Source: Artemia franciscana (taxonomy: Eukaryota > Arthropoda > Branchiopoda > Anostraca > Artemiidae). From it: a stretch of 64,000 bases of DNA. Made by a program: the position numbers and the translations under genes. The stretch covers positions 8,194,963-8,258,962 of the forward strand of contig NC_088868.1 in NCBI RefSeq assembly GCF_032884065.1, in the 5' to 3' direction. The notes beneath the pieces are model-generated. The model ran no database searches. It saw nothing but the letters and a program-made list of their open reading frames with translations, and was not told the DNA's origin. Numbering within the stretch: position 1 is the first letter of the stretch; each line of letters begins with the position of its first letter. This document shows positions 1 to 12,023 of this stretch, in pieces.

Positions 1-760
1 AAAAGGTGTATACTTTCAGAAAGGTAGGTTCTCAGAGCTTTTGTCTGATGACATTTAGGTCTAATATTGTTCATTGCCACAAACTTTTGAAGAAATAATA
101 ATAAAAATTAAAAAACAATAAATGACCATTCAAATCAAACAGTTCGTGGTAACGAACTGTAGTAAAGAGCAACCCGGCTCAATAAAACCAAAACTCTAAA
201 AAATGGAATTTTAATACCAATAGTTACATCAAAAGAATCGCATTTTATTGCTGATTTTAAATATATAAGTTTCATCAAGCTTAGTCTATCCATCAAAATT
301 TACGAGCCTGAGAAAGTTTGCCTCATTTCAGAAAATAGGGAGAAACACCCCCTAAAGGTCATGCAATCTCAACGAAAATCACACCATTAGATTCAGCGGA
401 TCAGAGAACCCGAATGTAGAAGTTTCAAGCTCCTATCTACAAATGTGGAATTTTGCATTTTCTGCCAGAAGACAGATCACGGATGCGTTTTTATTATTAT
501 TACTTTTTTCCCAGGGGTGATCGTATAGACTCAGTGGTCCTAGAATGTCGCAAGAGGGGTCATTCAAACGGATATTAAAAGTTCTAGGGCCCTTTTTAAG
601 TGAAAAAAAATTTGAGGGCACCTAGGCCCTCTCCCACGCTCATTTTTTCCCCAAAGTCATCAGATCAAAATTCTGAGATAGCCATTTTATTCACCATGGT
701 CGAAAAACCTAAAAATTATGTCTTTGGGGACGACTTACTCCCCCACAGTTCCCGTGGGAG
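1..760 (+). repeat. Interspersed repeat family R-A, copy 1
   Basis: Non-coding repeat. Its middle part (about 135-440) aligns by eye with 2955-3300 and 37965-38130, sharing blocks such as 'atcacaccattagattcagc' and 'gaggtttcaa(a)ctcctat'. The distal part (about 590-700: 'ttttaagtga', 'gagggca', 'ccccaaagtc', 'gagatagccattttgttca') recurs at 1295-1400 and 3390-3520 and in part near 54900 and 56700. Short open frames here look fortuitous. Family identity is unknown; it could be a non-coding part of a larger transposon. Confidence 0.75.
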
Positions 761-959
761 GGGCTTACATAGTGTCTACATATAGTAATGGTTATTGTAA
801 AGTGTACAGACGTTTTCAGGGGGATATTGTTACTTGGGGGGGGGTTGTGGGAGGATCTTTCTATGGAGGAATTTGTCATGGGGGAAGAGAATTTCAATGA
901 AGGGGGCGCAGGATTTTCTAGCATTATTAAAAAAAACAATGAAAAAATAAATATGAAAA

Positions 960-1420
960 GTTTTTTCAACTGAAAGTAAGGAGCAGCATTAAAACTTAAA
1001 CCAAACAGAAATTATTACGCATATGAGGGATTCACCTACTCGTAATACTCTTTACGCTAAAGTATTTTTAATAATTTCAACTATTTATTTTATGGCCTTT
1101 GTGATTCAGGTGTCATTATTAAGGAATTGGGAGAAAATTTAAGCTTTAGTGTAAAGAGCGAGGTATTGACGAGGGGGTGAACCCCATCATATACGTAATA
1201 AAAACATACGGATATAGAAGTTCGTTACGTAAGTTAATTCGTAAGCCACGTATATTTTTTACTAATGAAAATTTTCTTTAAAAATTAAAAGTTCTAGTTG
1301 CCTTTTTAAGTAATCAAAAAATTGGAGGGCAACTAGGTCTCCTCCCCTGCTCCTTTTTTTCTCAAAATCTTCGAATTAAAACTATGAGAGACATTTAGCC
1401 AAAAAAAAATTAATATGCAA
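960..1420. repeat. R-A associated segment with imperfect hairpin
   Basis: The motif 'actgaaagtaaggagcaRcatt' at about 969 recurs at about 1518, in each case just before an inverted-repeat pair. Here the arms are about 1029-1062 ('cacctactcgtaatactctttacgctaaag') and 1143-1182, which reads back as its imperfect complement. The block ending near 1400 repeats the R-A distal module. No coding potential is visible. Confidence 0.6.
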
Positions 1421-1576
1421 ATTTCGTTTTACTTATTTATGTGCGGAGAGCCAAAACCAAAATATGAATTAATTCAAAAACGTTCAGAAATTAAATAAAA
1501 AAACTAGTTTTTTTTAACTGAAAGTAAGGAGCAACATTAAAATTTAAAACGAACAGAAATTACTCCGAATATGAAG

Positions 1577-1699
1577 GGGACTCTTCCTCCTCAACGCCCT
1601 GCTCTTTACTCTAAAGTTTTTTACTGTTTTAAAAAGTAGAGTTAAGAGAAAGAGTCAAACTTTAGCGTAAAGATCAGGGCGTTGAGGAGGAAAAGCCCC
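1577..1699. repeat. Long hairpin (foldback) with arms of about 40 bp
   Basis: The left arm (1577-1616) and right arm (1657-1699) are near-perfect inverted repeats with a loop of about 40 bp. Both arms hold the core 'tcctcaacgccctg' / 'cagggcgttgagga' and a 'tttac(g/t)ctaaag' segment. The transcript would fold strongly. This hairpin and the weaker one at 1029-1182 are probably copies of one foldback module. Confidence 0.8.
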
Positions 1700-2470
1700 T
1701 TTCAGGGAACTAGAACTTCCAGTTTCCAATCAAATGAGCTTCCTCCAATGCTTATAAAGCCACACCTTATACGCCCCCAGTGTACAATTTACATCCCTTG
1801 CCCCATGCTCTGGGGAGTTATATAGCAAGGCCAAAGGCCTTGTTAGATGATCTTTGGACTATTTTGAACAAAATGTCTATTTCAAATTTTCGATCACATC
1901 AATATAAGGAAAAGAGGCTGGGAAGGGGGGGGGGCAAGGCTAGTTGCCCTCCAATCACATTTTACTCTCAAAACTGGCACTAGAAGTTCTGATTTCCAAC
2001 TGTATGAGCCTCATTCTAAGTTTTGTATGACCACCCCTTCCATAAAAAAACCTTATATGTTAATAATGGGCAGCTAGCATAACTTAGAGACCTTTCACTG
2101 TGGAGAGGTAACAATCCCCAATGAAATAATTACTTGACTTTCCAACTATGGTGAACAAATTAGGTATCTAAAAATTTTGATTGGGTGTGCTTGGGTCACC
2201 ATTCAATAACTTTTTACTCATAAAAAGGACACTTGACAACCTTATATCCCCCTGGGGCATAACTGAAAACCCTTGCCCCCAGGCTCTGAGGTGGGGGGTG
2301 TCAACACCAGAGGCCTTGTTAGATGACATATGGACTATTTTGAATAAAATGGCTATCTCAAAGTTTTGACAAGATACATATTAAGAGGAGGGTGTGGGGG
2401 GCTAGTTGCCCTCCAATCACTTTTTACTCTTAAAGGGGAACTAGAACTAAAACTGTTGAAGAACATATCT
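1700..2470 (+). repeat. R-A family, two direct copies of a second module
   Basis: Two direct copies with a period near 480 bp. 'cttgcccc.(a/g)gctctg.gg' and 'ggcc(t)ttgttagatga.(c)t.tggactattttgaa(c/t)aaaatg' occur near 1798-1870 and again near 2271-2350. Both are followed by 'ctagttgccctccaatcac' and 'ttttactct'. A third, diverged copy is at 51890-52130. The short open frames are not conserved between copies, so they are not genes. Confidence 0.7.
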
Positions 2471-2799
2471 GTAGTGATAGAGTGAGTAGGTTGGTAACTA
2501 AGTCAGATTAATAACTACTCTTCCCCTAGTGAACAGGAAACCATTCCCCTCCCCTGCATCAGTGGACCTAGTGGACAAGGTTGGATTTATAACTGTTTTT
2601 GCTAGAAACAAAGAAGGGAGATGTGGCATTATTTTGGTTATTGACTTGGTTATATTTAATTATGCTTTGATGCTTATTTTCTTTATTACTTTTGCTTATT
2701 TCTGCTTTCTGATTGGTGCTTGGGTTTAAAGCAAACCATTAAACTGAAAAAGTTACAATTAATAGCTTTACAGTTCCCTATTTACAAAACTCTAAAAAA

Positions 2800-3560
2800 G
2801 CAAAGTTTCAGATGAAAGAAAGGAGCAAAGCTGAAACTTAAAACAGCAAAAATTGCTGCTTTGTAGTCACCATTTTTGAGGTGATCAGATACCATTTTGA
2901 TGGATTTCAGGCTCTTTTCCGAAATTACAATAAAACTGTCTTTGCAGCAACATTGATCAAACAGTTTATGGTAGCAAACTGTAAGTAATAAGCAATGTGG
3001 CTCAATAGTAGCCAAAACTCTAAGAAACAGAATCTTGATAATAATAGACAGCCTACAGCAAAAGAAAAGAAATTTGATTCTTATTCAAAATGTATTAAAT
3101 TTAATATTAAAGTTTAATATTATCCATCAAAAGTTAAAGCCTGAGAAAATTACCTCAAAGCTTGAAGGGATCTTAATGAAAATCACACCATCAGATTCAG
3201 CATATCAGGGAACTCTACTGTAGAGGTTTTAAACTCCTATATACAAAAATACAGAATTTTGCATTTTTCACAAAAAACAGATTACACATGCAACTTTATA
3301 TGAGTTTTTTCAGGGATGATTATACTGAACCAGTGATACTAGAAGATTGAGAGAGCTTATTTGATTGATAATCAGGAGTTATAGTGCACTTTTTAAGTGA
3401 CCAAAAATTTTGGAGGACAGCTAGCTGCCTTCCAACATTTGTTTTTCCCCAAAGTTGGGGAAAAGTTTTTTCCCAAAGTCTATCAAGATTTTGAGATAGC
3501 CATTTTGTTCACCATAGACAAAATATCTAATAGCTATAAGGGGAAAGGGCTGTAAGGTAC
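2800..3560 (+). repeat. R-A family, copy 2
   Basis: Aligns with copy 1: 'caaacagtttatggtagcaaactgta', 'gctcaatagtagccaaaactct', 'aatcacaccatcagattcagc' and the distal 'ttttggaggacagctagctgccttcc' module. Several indels separate the copies, so the insertion is old. Confidence 0.75.
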
Positions 3561-4429
3561 AAAGTTTGCACAATTGGGCCCAATGTAACAAGGGTGCCAA
3601 TAAGCAAAATCTTTGGGGAGAGGCAGGGTCCCCCCAGCCTCCCTGGATCTGCCAGTGGATGCAGGGAGCTTTAGCTGATAAAATGGTAAATTGCAGTTTA
3701 CAACATACTAGACATCTAGGGTTAAAGTTAATATATCATTTGATGCCTTTTTGTACTCTTTTGTGATTCAATAATTGCTTCTGGGGCAAATTCCATTTTG
3801 AGCTCTTAAAGGATTTAAAACAGCCCTTAGCCACAAGAAGTTTTTAAGCATGTTTCTAAAAAAAATGACTAAAGAAATAAAATTGTTGTTTGTAGCTCCT
3901 ATAGGAATTGTAATTATTATTATTAGCCTTAATCTTAACAGTAAAATGTACTTAGAATTTTTTTTAAAAATAGCTAAAACCCCTCAAAATGGTGTCAGTT
4001 TTAATGTGGTGTCATTTCAGGGGTTTCAATGTCTTTTTAAAAAAAATTCTAAATTTGTTTTCTTAATAACAACTTATAATTGAGACTAAGAAAAATAATA
4101 TTTACCAAGCCTGAATCAGCTGCAAATGGCAGTTTTTTTCTCAATAATTTTTTTTTTCAAGCAGGTTTTTGTACTATTGGCAAATATGGACTAGTTTACC
4201 TTCTGGGGCCACATTAAGGGACTGCCAAAATTATAGACAAGATACTTTTAGCCAAATTGGAAAGTGGTTAGGATAGGATAATAGAACTTTCACTAATGAA
4301 TCCAGGCTCAAAAACATAGCCTAGTCTGAAAATGCATTCCCAAGCTACTATGATAATACTATTCTGATTTCTATTTCTTAGAAAATTGCCTACTTGACAG
4401 GAAATTTCAACAAAAAAACATAATAAATA
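3561..4429. other. AT-rich stretch, no gene seen
   Basis: No open frame with recognisable coding character. A short piece at about 3730-3810 ('atcatttgatgcctttttgtactc', 'ttgagctcttaaa') resembles one end of the MITE family described at 12024-12586, so some of this is decayed repeat. Confidence 0.4.
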
Positions 4430-5118
4430 TTTTGCTGTTCATATTACTGACTTACAAATGAAGTGAACATACCACTAGATGTCATATTTATGCTCTTACT
4501 AAATATAATTGCTTCTCTCACAAAATACATTGGCCATTTTTGAACTCTTAAAAATGACCAACAAATTTCTAGTATTTTGGTGTAAAAAAAAGGCTTAAAA
4601 AGTTGGTTTCAAACTTACTATTTGACTACAAATCTATTTTTTTAAAGTTGAAGAATCTAATAGCATTGATTTATCACAATTAAGTTAAATCAAAAATTCA
4701 CAACAATCTCTTCATTTTTCCATTGGTCATGTTTCTTTTCTCAGCTTTGATATTTTTTGACATATTGGTGAAATGGCAGTTTTTAACTGACCTAACAGAA
4801 TAAGAAGAAACCATGGCATATTTGTTTTGATTTTTTTTTTCATCTTAATCTTGACAAATCAATGTTTGTGAATTATACAACTTTTACAAAATGGATTTAT
4901 GCAAGAAATAGTAGTTTGAAACAAATGCTATGACCAATTTTAGGCTTATATCCAAAAATGCAGAATATTATTATTTTTATACATTCTTAAAGGGCTTTAA
5001 ATTGAACCTACAAGAAATTTGATCATTGTATTCAGAAAGACCATAATAAATGGCATCTAGTAGTATGTTTACTTTATTTCTAAGCCAATAATATTAACAC
5101 TTACCAACAACATTTTAC
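4430..5118. mobile_element. MITE-like element, diverged copy
   Basis: The left end ('tgttcatattactgacttac..atgaagtgaacataccactagatg') and the inverted right end ('catctagtagtatgtttacttt...taatattaacacttacc...attttacc') match the two ends of the better preserved element at 12024-12586. No transposase is present. Target duplications could not be fixed because the ends are degraded. Assignment to the same family is by sequence match; boundaries are approximate. Confidence 0.55.
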
Positions 5119-6592
5119 CTTAATTTTCAGTTTCTTTTTGTCTGGTTTTAGACCTAGTCTTCCAAATGTAATTCCTGTTATTTGAGTAAATTTTACAGCC
5201 ACATCAATGTTTTTTTTTTTAATTTAGAAAATGTAGGCTTCTTGTAGATTTTTGAAACCTCACAAATTGGGATTGAGCAAAGTATTATAGCTGAAAATGC
5301 TTTTCTTCTATATCATTTAGGCTAATCAGAATATTTATTTTGCTGTTTCACTTTAATCAACAAAGATCTTAAGGTCATCAAAGGTTGGTACCCTCAAGAG
5401 AGAGATGTAGCCTAGGGACTTCAAAATAATTTCCCAGAACATTGGCAAGCCCACTTTAGTCTATTGATTCATCCCTGAAAGTTCCATTTTCCTCACCTAA
5501 CTGCTTTCCAATACAATAAAAAGTAGATTTTCTAGAATTTTACTCAATAAATTGAACAACAGGCTAACTTACTTTTTATTTGTACTGTTTAAATCTCTTT
5601 TTTTTGGAAGCAAACTCATGTAGTTGTGCCCAGCTGTTTTTTGGGGGCTACAACCAGGTTGCAACTTACAGACAGCTCAGATGGCTCACATAGTTTGTAA
5701 AGTCATTCGCAAAGTTTGTAAAGTTGCTTTGTTAACCTTCCATAAGCCTTTACAAGAACAAGCATTAAAGTTAAACTTTAGTTAACTTTTTTTTGTTAAG
5801 TTCAAAAAGTTGACCAACAGGGAAAGAGTTCCAGAGCAAAACTTTTAAATAGATTTGGAAATGTGGAATCAAGAAACTGAAGATATGCTGATTTCTCTAG
5901 TAAAAGAAAAGCCTGTCATACACCAGTTTTCTCAAAGAAAACACAAAGACAGGATCTGCATTGAAAACATATTCAAAGAGATTTTTTGTCAACTTCACAA
6001 GAAAATAGGAGAAACCAGGGAATCTTGATATGCTTGATCCTGAAAAAAAGAATATTTAACAAGCACTTATGCCTCAATAAACTACACTCACACCCCAAGC
6101 TCCTAACTTCTTCACGACTTTTTCTCTGAAATATGAAATGCTTCAAAAATTTGAATAGTTTGCTGCTCAAAACGAACGTAAAGTAAAACGCTCACGTGAG
6201 TGGTGAGAACTTTACGGAAACACATCTTGCGAACGACTTTACGATCTTTACGACCGCCGTCTGAGCCGTCCATTACAACAATTCTGGGATGCATTTAGAT
6301 GTCTACATTGAGAAAAATCGCAAAAAAATTCAAAAAAATCAAAATATATTGGTTTGATACAGGTAGATCAGGTACTCGCACTTCCCACAATCAATAATAG
6401 TGCATTATTGTATTTAATAGTATGTACTCATTGTTTGCTGACTAGAGGAGAATAGTGCTTCCAGTCGCTAGCTTTTCTGATGAAGAAGTCAAAGAGGTGA
6501 AAGGACTTCATGATAGTCCATATACCTCTCTACGATTTTTGGAACTGGAACTGGTGATACACTTATAGCAGCTTTGGCCCAAAATCTTATTA

Positions 6593-6597
<5 letters not shown>
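5119..6597. other. AT-rich non-coding stretch
   Basis: No convincing coding frame, RNA gene or repeat recognised. Short frames near 5973-6294 (-) show no family features. The segment at 6110-6300 is less AT-rich than its surroundings but unassigned. Confidence 0.4.

Positions 6598-6643
<46 letters not shown>
6598..6643. repeat. (AT)n microsatellite
   Basis: About 23 uninterrupted TA dinucleotides directly abutting the 3' end of the Penelope-like fragment at 6644. Confidence 0.95.
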
Positions 6644-6645
<2 letters not shown>

Positions 6646-7059
6646 TGAAAAGAGAAATCACCAATGCTACAGCACAAACACACAAAAAAAAAAAAAAAAA
6701 AAAAAAAAGAGACAGAAGGAGAAAAGGAAGACTGTTTTCCTAACTTAGTGATTAATATAGACCAGCACTTGAATGAGGCCTTAACCCTACTCATCCATAC
6801 AATCACATAGGTCAAACAGCATAGCCACACACAATCAACCATAAAGAATAATCCATGGACAGGCAGTCATGTCGTCAATAAGTATAAGTCGTCATTTACC
6901 AAACAATAGAAAAAATAATATAGACAAATAATTCAGAAGCAACACCCAACATAAGGGCTCATCAGGAGAATACACTGGCCTATATAGGGATTTGCCACTC
7001 TAAATTCTCTACCCAGCACAGTGTTGTGGCTACCACAGAATATCCATGGCATCCCCGCG
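6644..7059 (-). mobile_element. Solo 3' end of a Penelope-like element
   Basis: On the minus strand this segment is nearly identical to 24750-25168, the 3' untranslated region of the element whose RT frame lies at 22600-24455. It includes the homopolymer run (A in this orientation, about 6687-6708) and the terminal 'tttctcttttcatg'. No coding part is present, so this is a severely 5'-truncated copy. Like the longer copy it is bounded by (AT)n on both sides. The few differences (for example 'gatttgcc' for 'gtttcgcc') suggest a fairly recent origin. Confidence 0.9.
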
Positions 7060-7073
7060 CCATGCGCGGCGCG

Positions 7074-7076
<3 letters not shown>
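7053..7076. repeat. GC-rich hairpin at element/(AT)n junction
   Basis: Perfect 8-bp arms CCCCGCGC and GCGCGGGG around CATGCGCG, in otherwise AT-rich DNA. The element copy at 24750 diverges from this one exactly here, so the hairpin marks the 5' breakpoint of the truncated copy. Confidence 0.8.

Positions 7077-7156
<80 letters not shown>
7077..7156. repeat. (AT)n microsatellite
   Basis: About 40 pure TA dinucleotides flanking the other side of the Penelope-like 3' fragment. Confidence 0.95.
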
Positions 7157-7159
<3 letters not shown>

Positions 7160-7408
7160 CATTTTCTATTTCTCAACTAAATATGAGATTTTTATATGAA
7201 TGTATGTACATATGTCTTTTTGATGCAAAAAGCTCCGCACAGCCATGGTCATAAAGAACAAAAAAACAATATACACAAGTAGTTCAAAGAATCAATTAAA
7301 TAATCAAAAAAAAGGAAACAGCATATAATACCAATTAAAAGACAAAAATACCATAAACATAATCATCAAAGAAAACCCTGCCATCAGGTCGTGCGCATTC
7401 GAACAAAC

Positions 7409-7467
7409 TGCGCCAATTAGTTGGCGCAATTACTAAATGTCAATTAGTAAGAAAGTTTCTTACTAAT
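7409..7467. repeat. Two adjacent perfect palindromes
   Basis: TGCGCCAA-TTAG-TTGGCGCA at 7409-7428 has 8-bp arms. ATTAGTAAGAAA-g-TTTCTTACTAAT at 7443-7467 has 12-bp arms. They could be a decayed transposon end or a paired binding site; function is unknown. Confidence 0.75.
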
Positions 7468-8369
7468 GAGTAAGAACTTATGAGAGATTTTACAAGCTTT
7501 TTAGTTTTCATTCTAAGTTCCATGGCCTTATTATCAAATTTATTACTTGATTAGGTTCCCATAAAACAAACCCCAGTGTCTTGACTTCCTGATTTTTAGC
7601 ATGCCGGTCCATTTTCGGCATCTTTTTGTGCCGTACACAGAATAAGAAAAATGGGACGGCAATAGCAGTCTATATTACCCAGTTTTCCAGTTTTCCGTCT
7701 CAGTTTTCCAGAAAACGTCGAATGTAGACGGGGCTCAGGTTGCTCATAACTACCAAAGATTTTCTTCATCTTTAATGACAAATTTCTAGTTGTTGTTTTC
7801 AAGCATAGGAGACAAAAATTACATGATGAGTCAAAACGTTTAAGTTTGTAATTCCACACTTTTCTTCAGGGCATTAGTTAAGTTATCGATTATTCAATGT
7901 GAGCCCAAGTCGGCCTGCACAAGAATCGATTTTGTTGTTTCAGAGTGACGGTAATTTAATTTGGTATGAAAAAAGTAAATTTTATGATTAATTCTCGAAG
8001 TAATTTTACCATGTAGAATCTTTTTTTTAAATAAGTCTAAAACAATCCATAGATTTTCAAATACCCGTGGTAGGGATCGAAAAACCATGATGAAGCTTGT
8101 TCAGAATGATGCAAATTCTATATGCCGACCATGTGCCCCTGTGTATGGGGTGCCACTAGCCACACACCACGATAAGGATGGCTAAAATCTCTTTTGCGGG
8201 TGGAGCCCACCCCGGGAATCTCAGTATCTAGGTTCGACTAGCTCTAATCATCTCTAATCAGATTCAAGACCTAGTCTTAGTTTGACTATTTATTCTCCAC
8301 AGTACAAAAACTGCTACGCAAAGTAACAATATAGCCTCAGATTCAGACTTCCTTTTAAGGTTTTGACCA
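7468..8369. other. Non-coding stretch
   Basis: No gene recognised. The segment at 8110-8260 is GC-richer ('gtgcccctgtgtatggggtgcc', 'gtggagcccaccccggg') and may be the 5' end of the RTE element that follows, but it has no diagnostic motif. Confidence 0.35.
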
Positions 8370-10758
8370 TTGTGCATCAACGAACATGCTGATGACGTCA
8401 GACAGACTTACAGACTAAACCTTTTGTATCAAAAAGGGCTTGAAATAGTCACCTTAAATATTTTTACTCTGAATGTAACTGTATCAAAGAACCTACTTTC
8501 TGCAAAGCTTCAGAAGAATAAATTTTTGTCTACTGGTCACATCCAAAACAGCCTTACTGGAAGTGGAGGAGAGCAAAAAGGCAACAATTACTCTTTACTC
8601 TGGTCTGGAGTGAGCAAGAGAAGAAATGGGATGAACGTCATACTGAAAAGTGTCACAAGAAAGAAATTTATCTTGTCACGACAGACCAATGAATGCCCGC
8701 ATTGGACAAAAGCATTGTGAGAGGACTGTCACCGTTTTTTTAGCCCAAACAACGAATCTGATGACAAACCAAGCAAGAATTAAACTGTGATTCTACCAGA
8801 TGTCTCACGACAGTGCCCCCCTGATATTACTGCTCTTCTCAGTGACCTCAACTTGGTAGTGCGTAATGAATAGGGTTTGGTACAACACAATCGGCTCTGT
8901 ATCGCTCATCCAACTTAACGATAATGGCTTCACCTACTTTAAGGTTATCGATATCATGATCTTGTTACACAAACACCTACTTTCAACGCAAAACTCTTCA
9001 CTAGTACAAGTGGTATAAAAAAGATGGTTGCACAAAAAAAAAGATCAACTACGCAGCTATCTCTAAAGGCTTGAGTAATCGCCAAAGAACTGTATAACTT
9101 ACATATGAACAGAGCTCACAAATGCAGATCACAGGCTCATGTGCGCTGCAGCGCAGCTTTGCATCCCAGCAAAGGTTTCGAAAAGAAAGCCAGTTACAGC
9201 AAATAATGATAGGCCTGAGGACTAGAGTACTCACCTGAAGTATAGTATTGAGATATCAAATCGCTTATAGCTGCTTGGCAAGCTTAATGGCACTGAAGAC
9301 GCCTGAAAGTATTTCAAATCACAGACAAGCGAATGAGCATAACATGATATTTAGCAAAAGAAGTTCTTCAAAGAAATTGTGGCTAACAAATGAAACGTTC
9401 CGGGTCAAAGAGTAAAGACGGAGGCACGATTTATTGAAGCACTTATTGAAGGCCAAATGGAATGGGGAACAGACTCATGAATTGGGACCAAACTCAGTTT
9501 TTTTTTGCAAGGAAAGCCGATTAAATTGAACTATTAAGAAGTCTTACTGAAAATAAAACTCCCACTTTGAGACCTGTCCACTCCAGGGTTGGGTCATTTC
9601 TTTCTGATGAGGGCTCTTATCTTGAGCAGTAGAAAGACCACCTCGGCTCACTCCTAACCATTTCCATCCCATTTATCCCTCCAAATGATAGTCTTAGCCA
9701 AACTAAGAGTGAAATACCTGGAGCATATGCTTTTCCAGATGAGCCTTCCAGCCCCTCAGAAATTGGAAATTCAGTTAAATGATTAAGAACAATAAAACTG
9801 CTGGTATCTGTGGCTTAAGCTCTCAACTGCTCAGATATTCAGATCCAAGAATAATCCCAATCCTCCAGACCCTGCGTTTTATTATCTGGCTAACTGAGAA
9901 AATTTACAAAGATTGGTTGAAGGATGTCATAATCCTATTATGTAAAAGAAGAGGTTCTAGGTGTAAATGCTTGAATTACCGCAAAATAACTATTCTGTCA
10001 GTCCCTGTAAAATTGCTTTCGGTGGTCCTGCTTGATCGATGTCAGAATATTATTCGTAGGATTCGGTGACCGGAGCAAGCTGCTTTTATGTCAGACCGGT
10101 CAACCATCGACCAGATTTTCAAAAATCAAAAAATGATAGAAGAACCCACGGAGTTCAAACCCAAAGCTTTTTGTGCGTTCTCATATTCCATACTGCATTC
10201 GCCTCATTAGACCTGTTTGGCAGATTCTAGTGACCAGCGTCCCCTAGTAATACTGCATACCCTTCAAAGTTCTATACCAAGTTACAAAGAGCTGTGTTTA
10301 AGTCAACAGCAGCCAGTTTTTTTCAAATTACAACAGGGGTTGATCAAGGATATGCAAATGCCCCAGAGTTCTTCAATGTCATTATAGACGCCATTCTAAT
10401 AAAGACTACTTTACGTCTTAGCTTCTGGCTGAAATTTGGAGATCACGTCCTCCTAGATGCTCGTTTGGCTGCTGACTTGGCCATCCTATTATACCCCGTG
10501 GCTCAGTTGCCGGAAGCACATCTAGTCTTACGTTAAGAGGCCGTAAAAGTGGGACTGATAATAAAATCGAATAAAATGAAACCAATGGCAGTATGTTTGT
10601 CTTCTCCTATTGTCAATCCTTCATTTACCCTAGACAGAACAACTAGCACCGAAGTTGTCCAAATGTTCACCTACCTGGGCTGCAAAACTTCTTCAGGTGG
10701 CTCGTTTCTCCCTAAAAGTCAAGAAAGGATATACAAAGCATTTACTGAAGATATCTGA
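8370..10758 (+). pseudogene. Decayed RTE-type LINE (endonuclease and reverse transcriptase)
   Basis: Remains of a single-ORF RTE-like non-LTR retrotransposon. At 8370-8720 the frame resembles the start of an APE-type endonuclease ('VTLNIFTLN', then 'LTGSGGEQKGNNYSLLWSG'). A GDLN-like catalytic segment lies near 8835 and further pieces near 9390 ('LTNETFRV'). Reverse transcriptase begins at 9779 ('NNKTAGICGLSSQLLRYSD', 'DWLKDVIILL', 'NYRKITILSVPVKLL'). It continues after a stop with 'PEQAAFMSDRSTIDQIF', then 'ITTGVDQGYANAPEFFNVII' at about 10325. The (Y/F)ADD catalytic box reads LAADLA at about 10460, so one catalytic Asp is lost. Frame C-terminal to it continues to 10758 ('VQMFTYLGCKTSS'). 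Multiple stops and frameshifts make it inactive. Confidence 0.85.
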
Positions 10759-10759
10759 G

Positions 10760-11010
10760 TTAGTCTTTTGTTAATAATTATTGTAATGGTCCTAACTTAG
10801 ATCATGTTATTCCTTCAAGTGTTTCTAAATCATTTTCTGTGCCATTACACATTGATAGACAAAAATAATACCGTTGGTCATTCCAACATATTGTTCAGAC
10901 CGAAATTTAGCACAATTTCTACGTGCCTATTTGAAGTAATAAGTGGTTAACTTTGATTGACTGGAAGAGAGTAAACATGGCAGTAGACATTTCCACTATA
11001 ACTAATCTAC
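10760..11010 (+). pseudogene. Fragment of LINE endonuclease region
   Basis: Frame pieces read 'NYCNGPNLDHVIPSS', 'LHIDRQ' and 'TLIDWKRVNMAVDIST'. They resemble the end of an APE endonuclease (S/N-L-DHV box) and the following spacer of the LINE at 14460-15512. Short and frameshifted; tentative. Confidence 0.4.
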
Positions 11011-11720
11011 AATCGAAAGCACTTGTTGTATAGACGACAAGAGTGCTTGTCCCACTGTAGCGTGAAACTCATGTTTTGTTAGTTCATTTCGGCTGGTTTT
11101 CAGGCTAACTACTGGTAACCGAGATTTTCGCTTCTTTGTGCTATTCAGTTGGCAATAGTATAAATAATAAGCAAAACTGCTTAAAGAAGCGAAACATAGC
11201 ACAAAATTTGAGACGATGAAACTTGTTGGAACTAAAAATGAAGATCGCTGAAGGTAAAATATCCGTCATCACCCTGGTATTCAATATTCAAATAATAGTT
11301 GTTTAGCTCCAAGGGTGATAGCCTATACCTTTCTCATTCACCCAACTTTTTTCCATTTAAATTAGACTTGTGCAAAATAACAAAGTTAATTAGTAAAAAA
11401 TTCTATCAAAATATATATCTTAATTCAGGCCTAAATGTGAACTAAACCTAGGCTGCTATGCATGCTGTATCGAGCCCTGGAAGGTAATGAGTAGAGATAG
11501 ATAAGCCTACATTAAGCCATGTTCTTAGGATATATCTTATGCTTTACATCCATTCCTTTGAATCTTATATTATTATTCTATACTACTTTCCATGATTGCA
11601 AAAAAGCACTTAAGCCAGAATTTTACCTTTAATGTAAAGATGCTTAAAGCAGATATGCAGTTTTTAACATTTAGAGTGCACCATATTTAAAAACAAAGAG
11701 CACATGTGAAAATTTAGCTT
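11011..11720. other. Non-coding stretch
   Basis: No convincing gene, RNA or repeat recognised. A small minus-strand frame at 11002-11202 has no family features. Confidence 0.35.
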
Positions 11721-11723
11721 AAA

Positions 11724-12023
11724 ATGAGCAAAAAAAAATATCATAATGGAAATCCAGAATATTTAGCTTTGCTGTTTACTATATACCTTCCAGAAAGTTA
11801 TGATGTTGATAGACTCCAGGATGAAAATTTGAGAGAAACCTTCCAGGAGCAGTTGATTGCTAAATTTGAGAGTTTAAAATTTGACAATAGGGAAGATAGA
11901 TAGAATAATTTCAGAAGTACAATTTGTGAAGTTCCTGATGATGTCTTTGGGAAGACTGTTAACACTACAACTAGGAATATTAGTGAAAAAGCTTTATGTT
12001 TAATAGAGAGAAGAAGGGGTTTG
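11724..12023 (+). pseudogene. RTE LINE, piece 1 of 3
   Basis: Coding piece beginning near 'NPEYLALLFTIYLPESYDVD' and running to 'EKALCLIERRRGL', with one in-frame stop (about 11899). It is the linker between endonuclease and RT in this RTE family. The frame breaks exactly at the start of the 563-bp TIR element and resumes at 12594 (after one copy of the target duplication) without loss of a codon. The 5' endonuclease part is missing, as expected for a 5'-truncated LINE. Confidence 0.8.

Noticed and set aside
6489-6842. Minus-strand 117-codon frame with (YI)n and poly-Phe
   Set aside because: It is a translation of the (AT)n and homopolymer parts of the Penelope-like 3' fragment; no conserved coding features.
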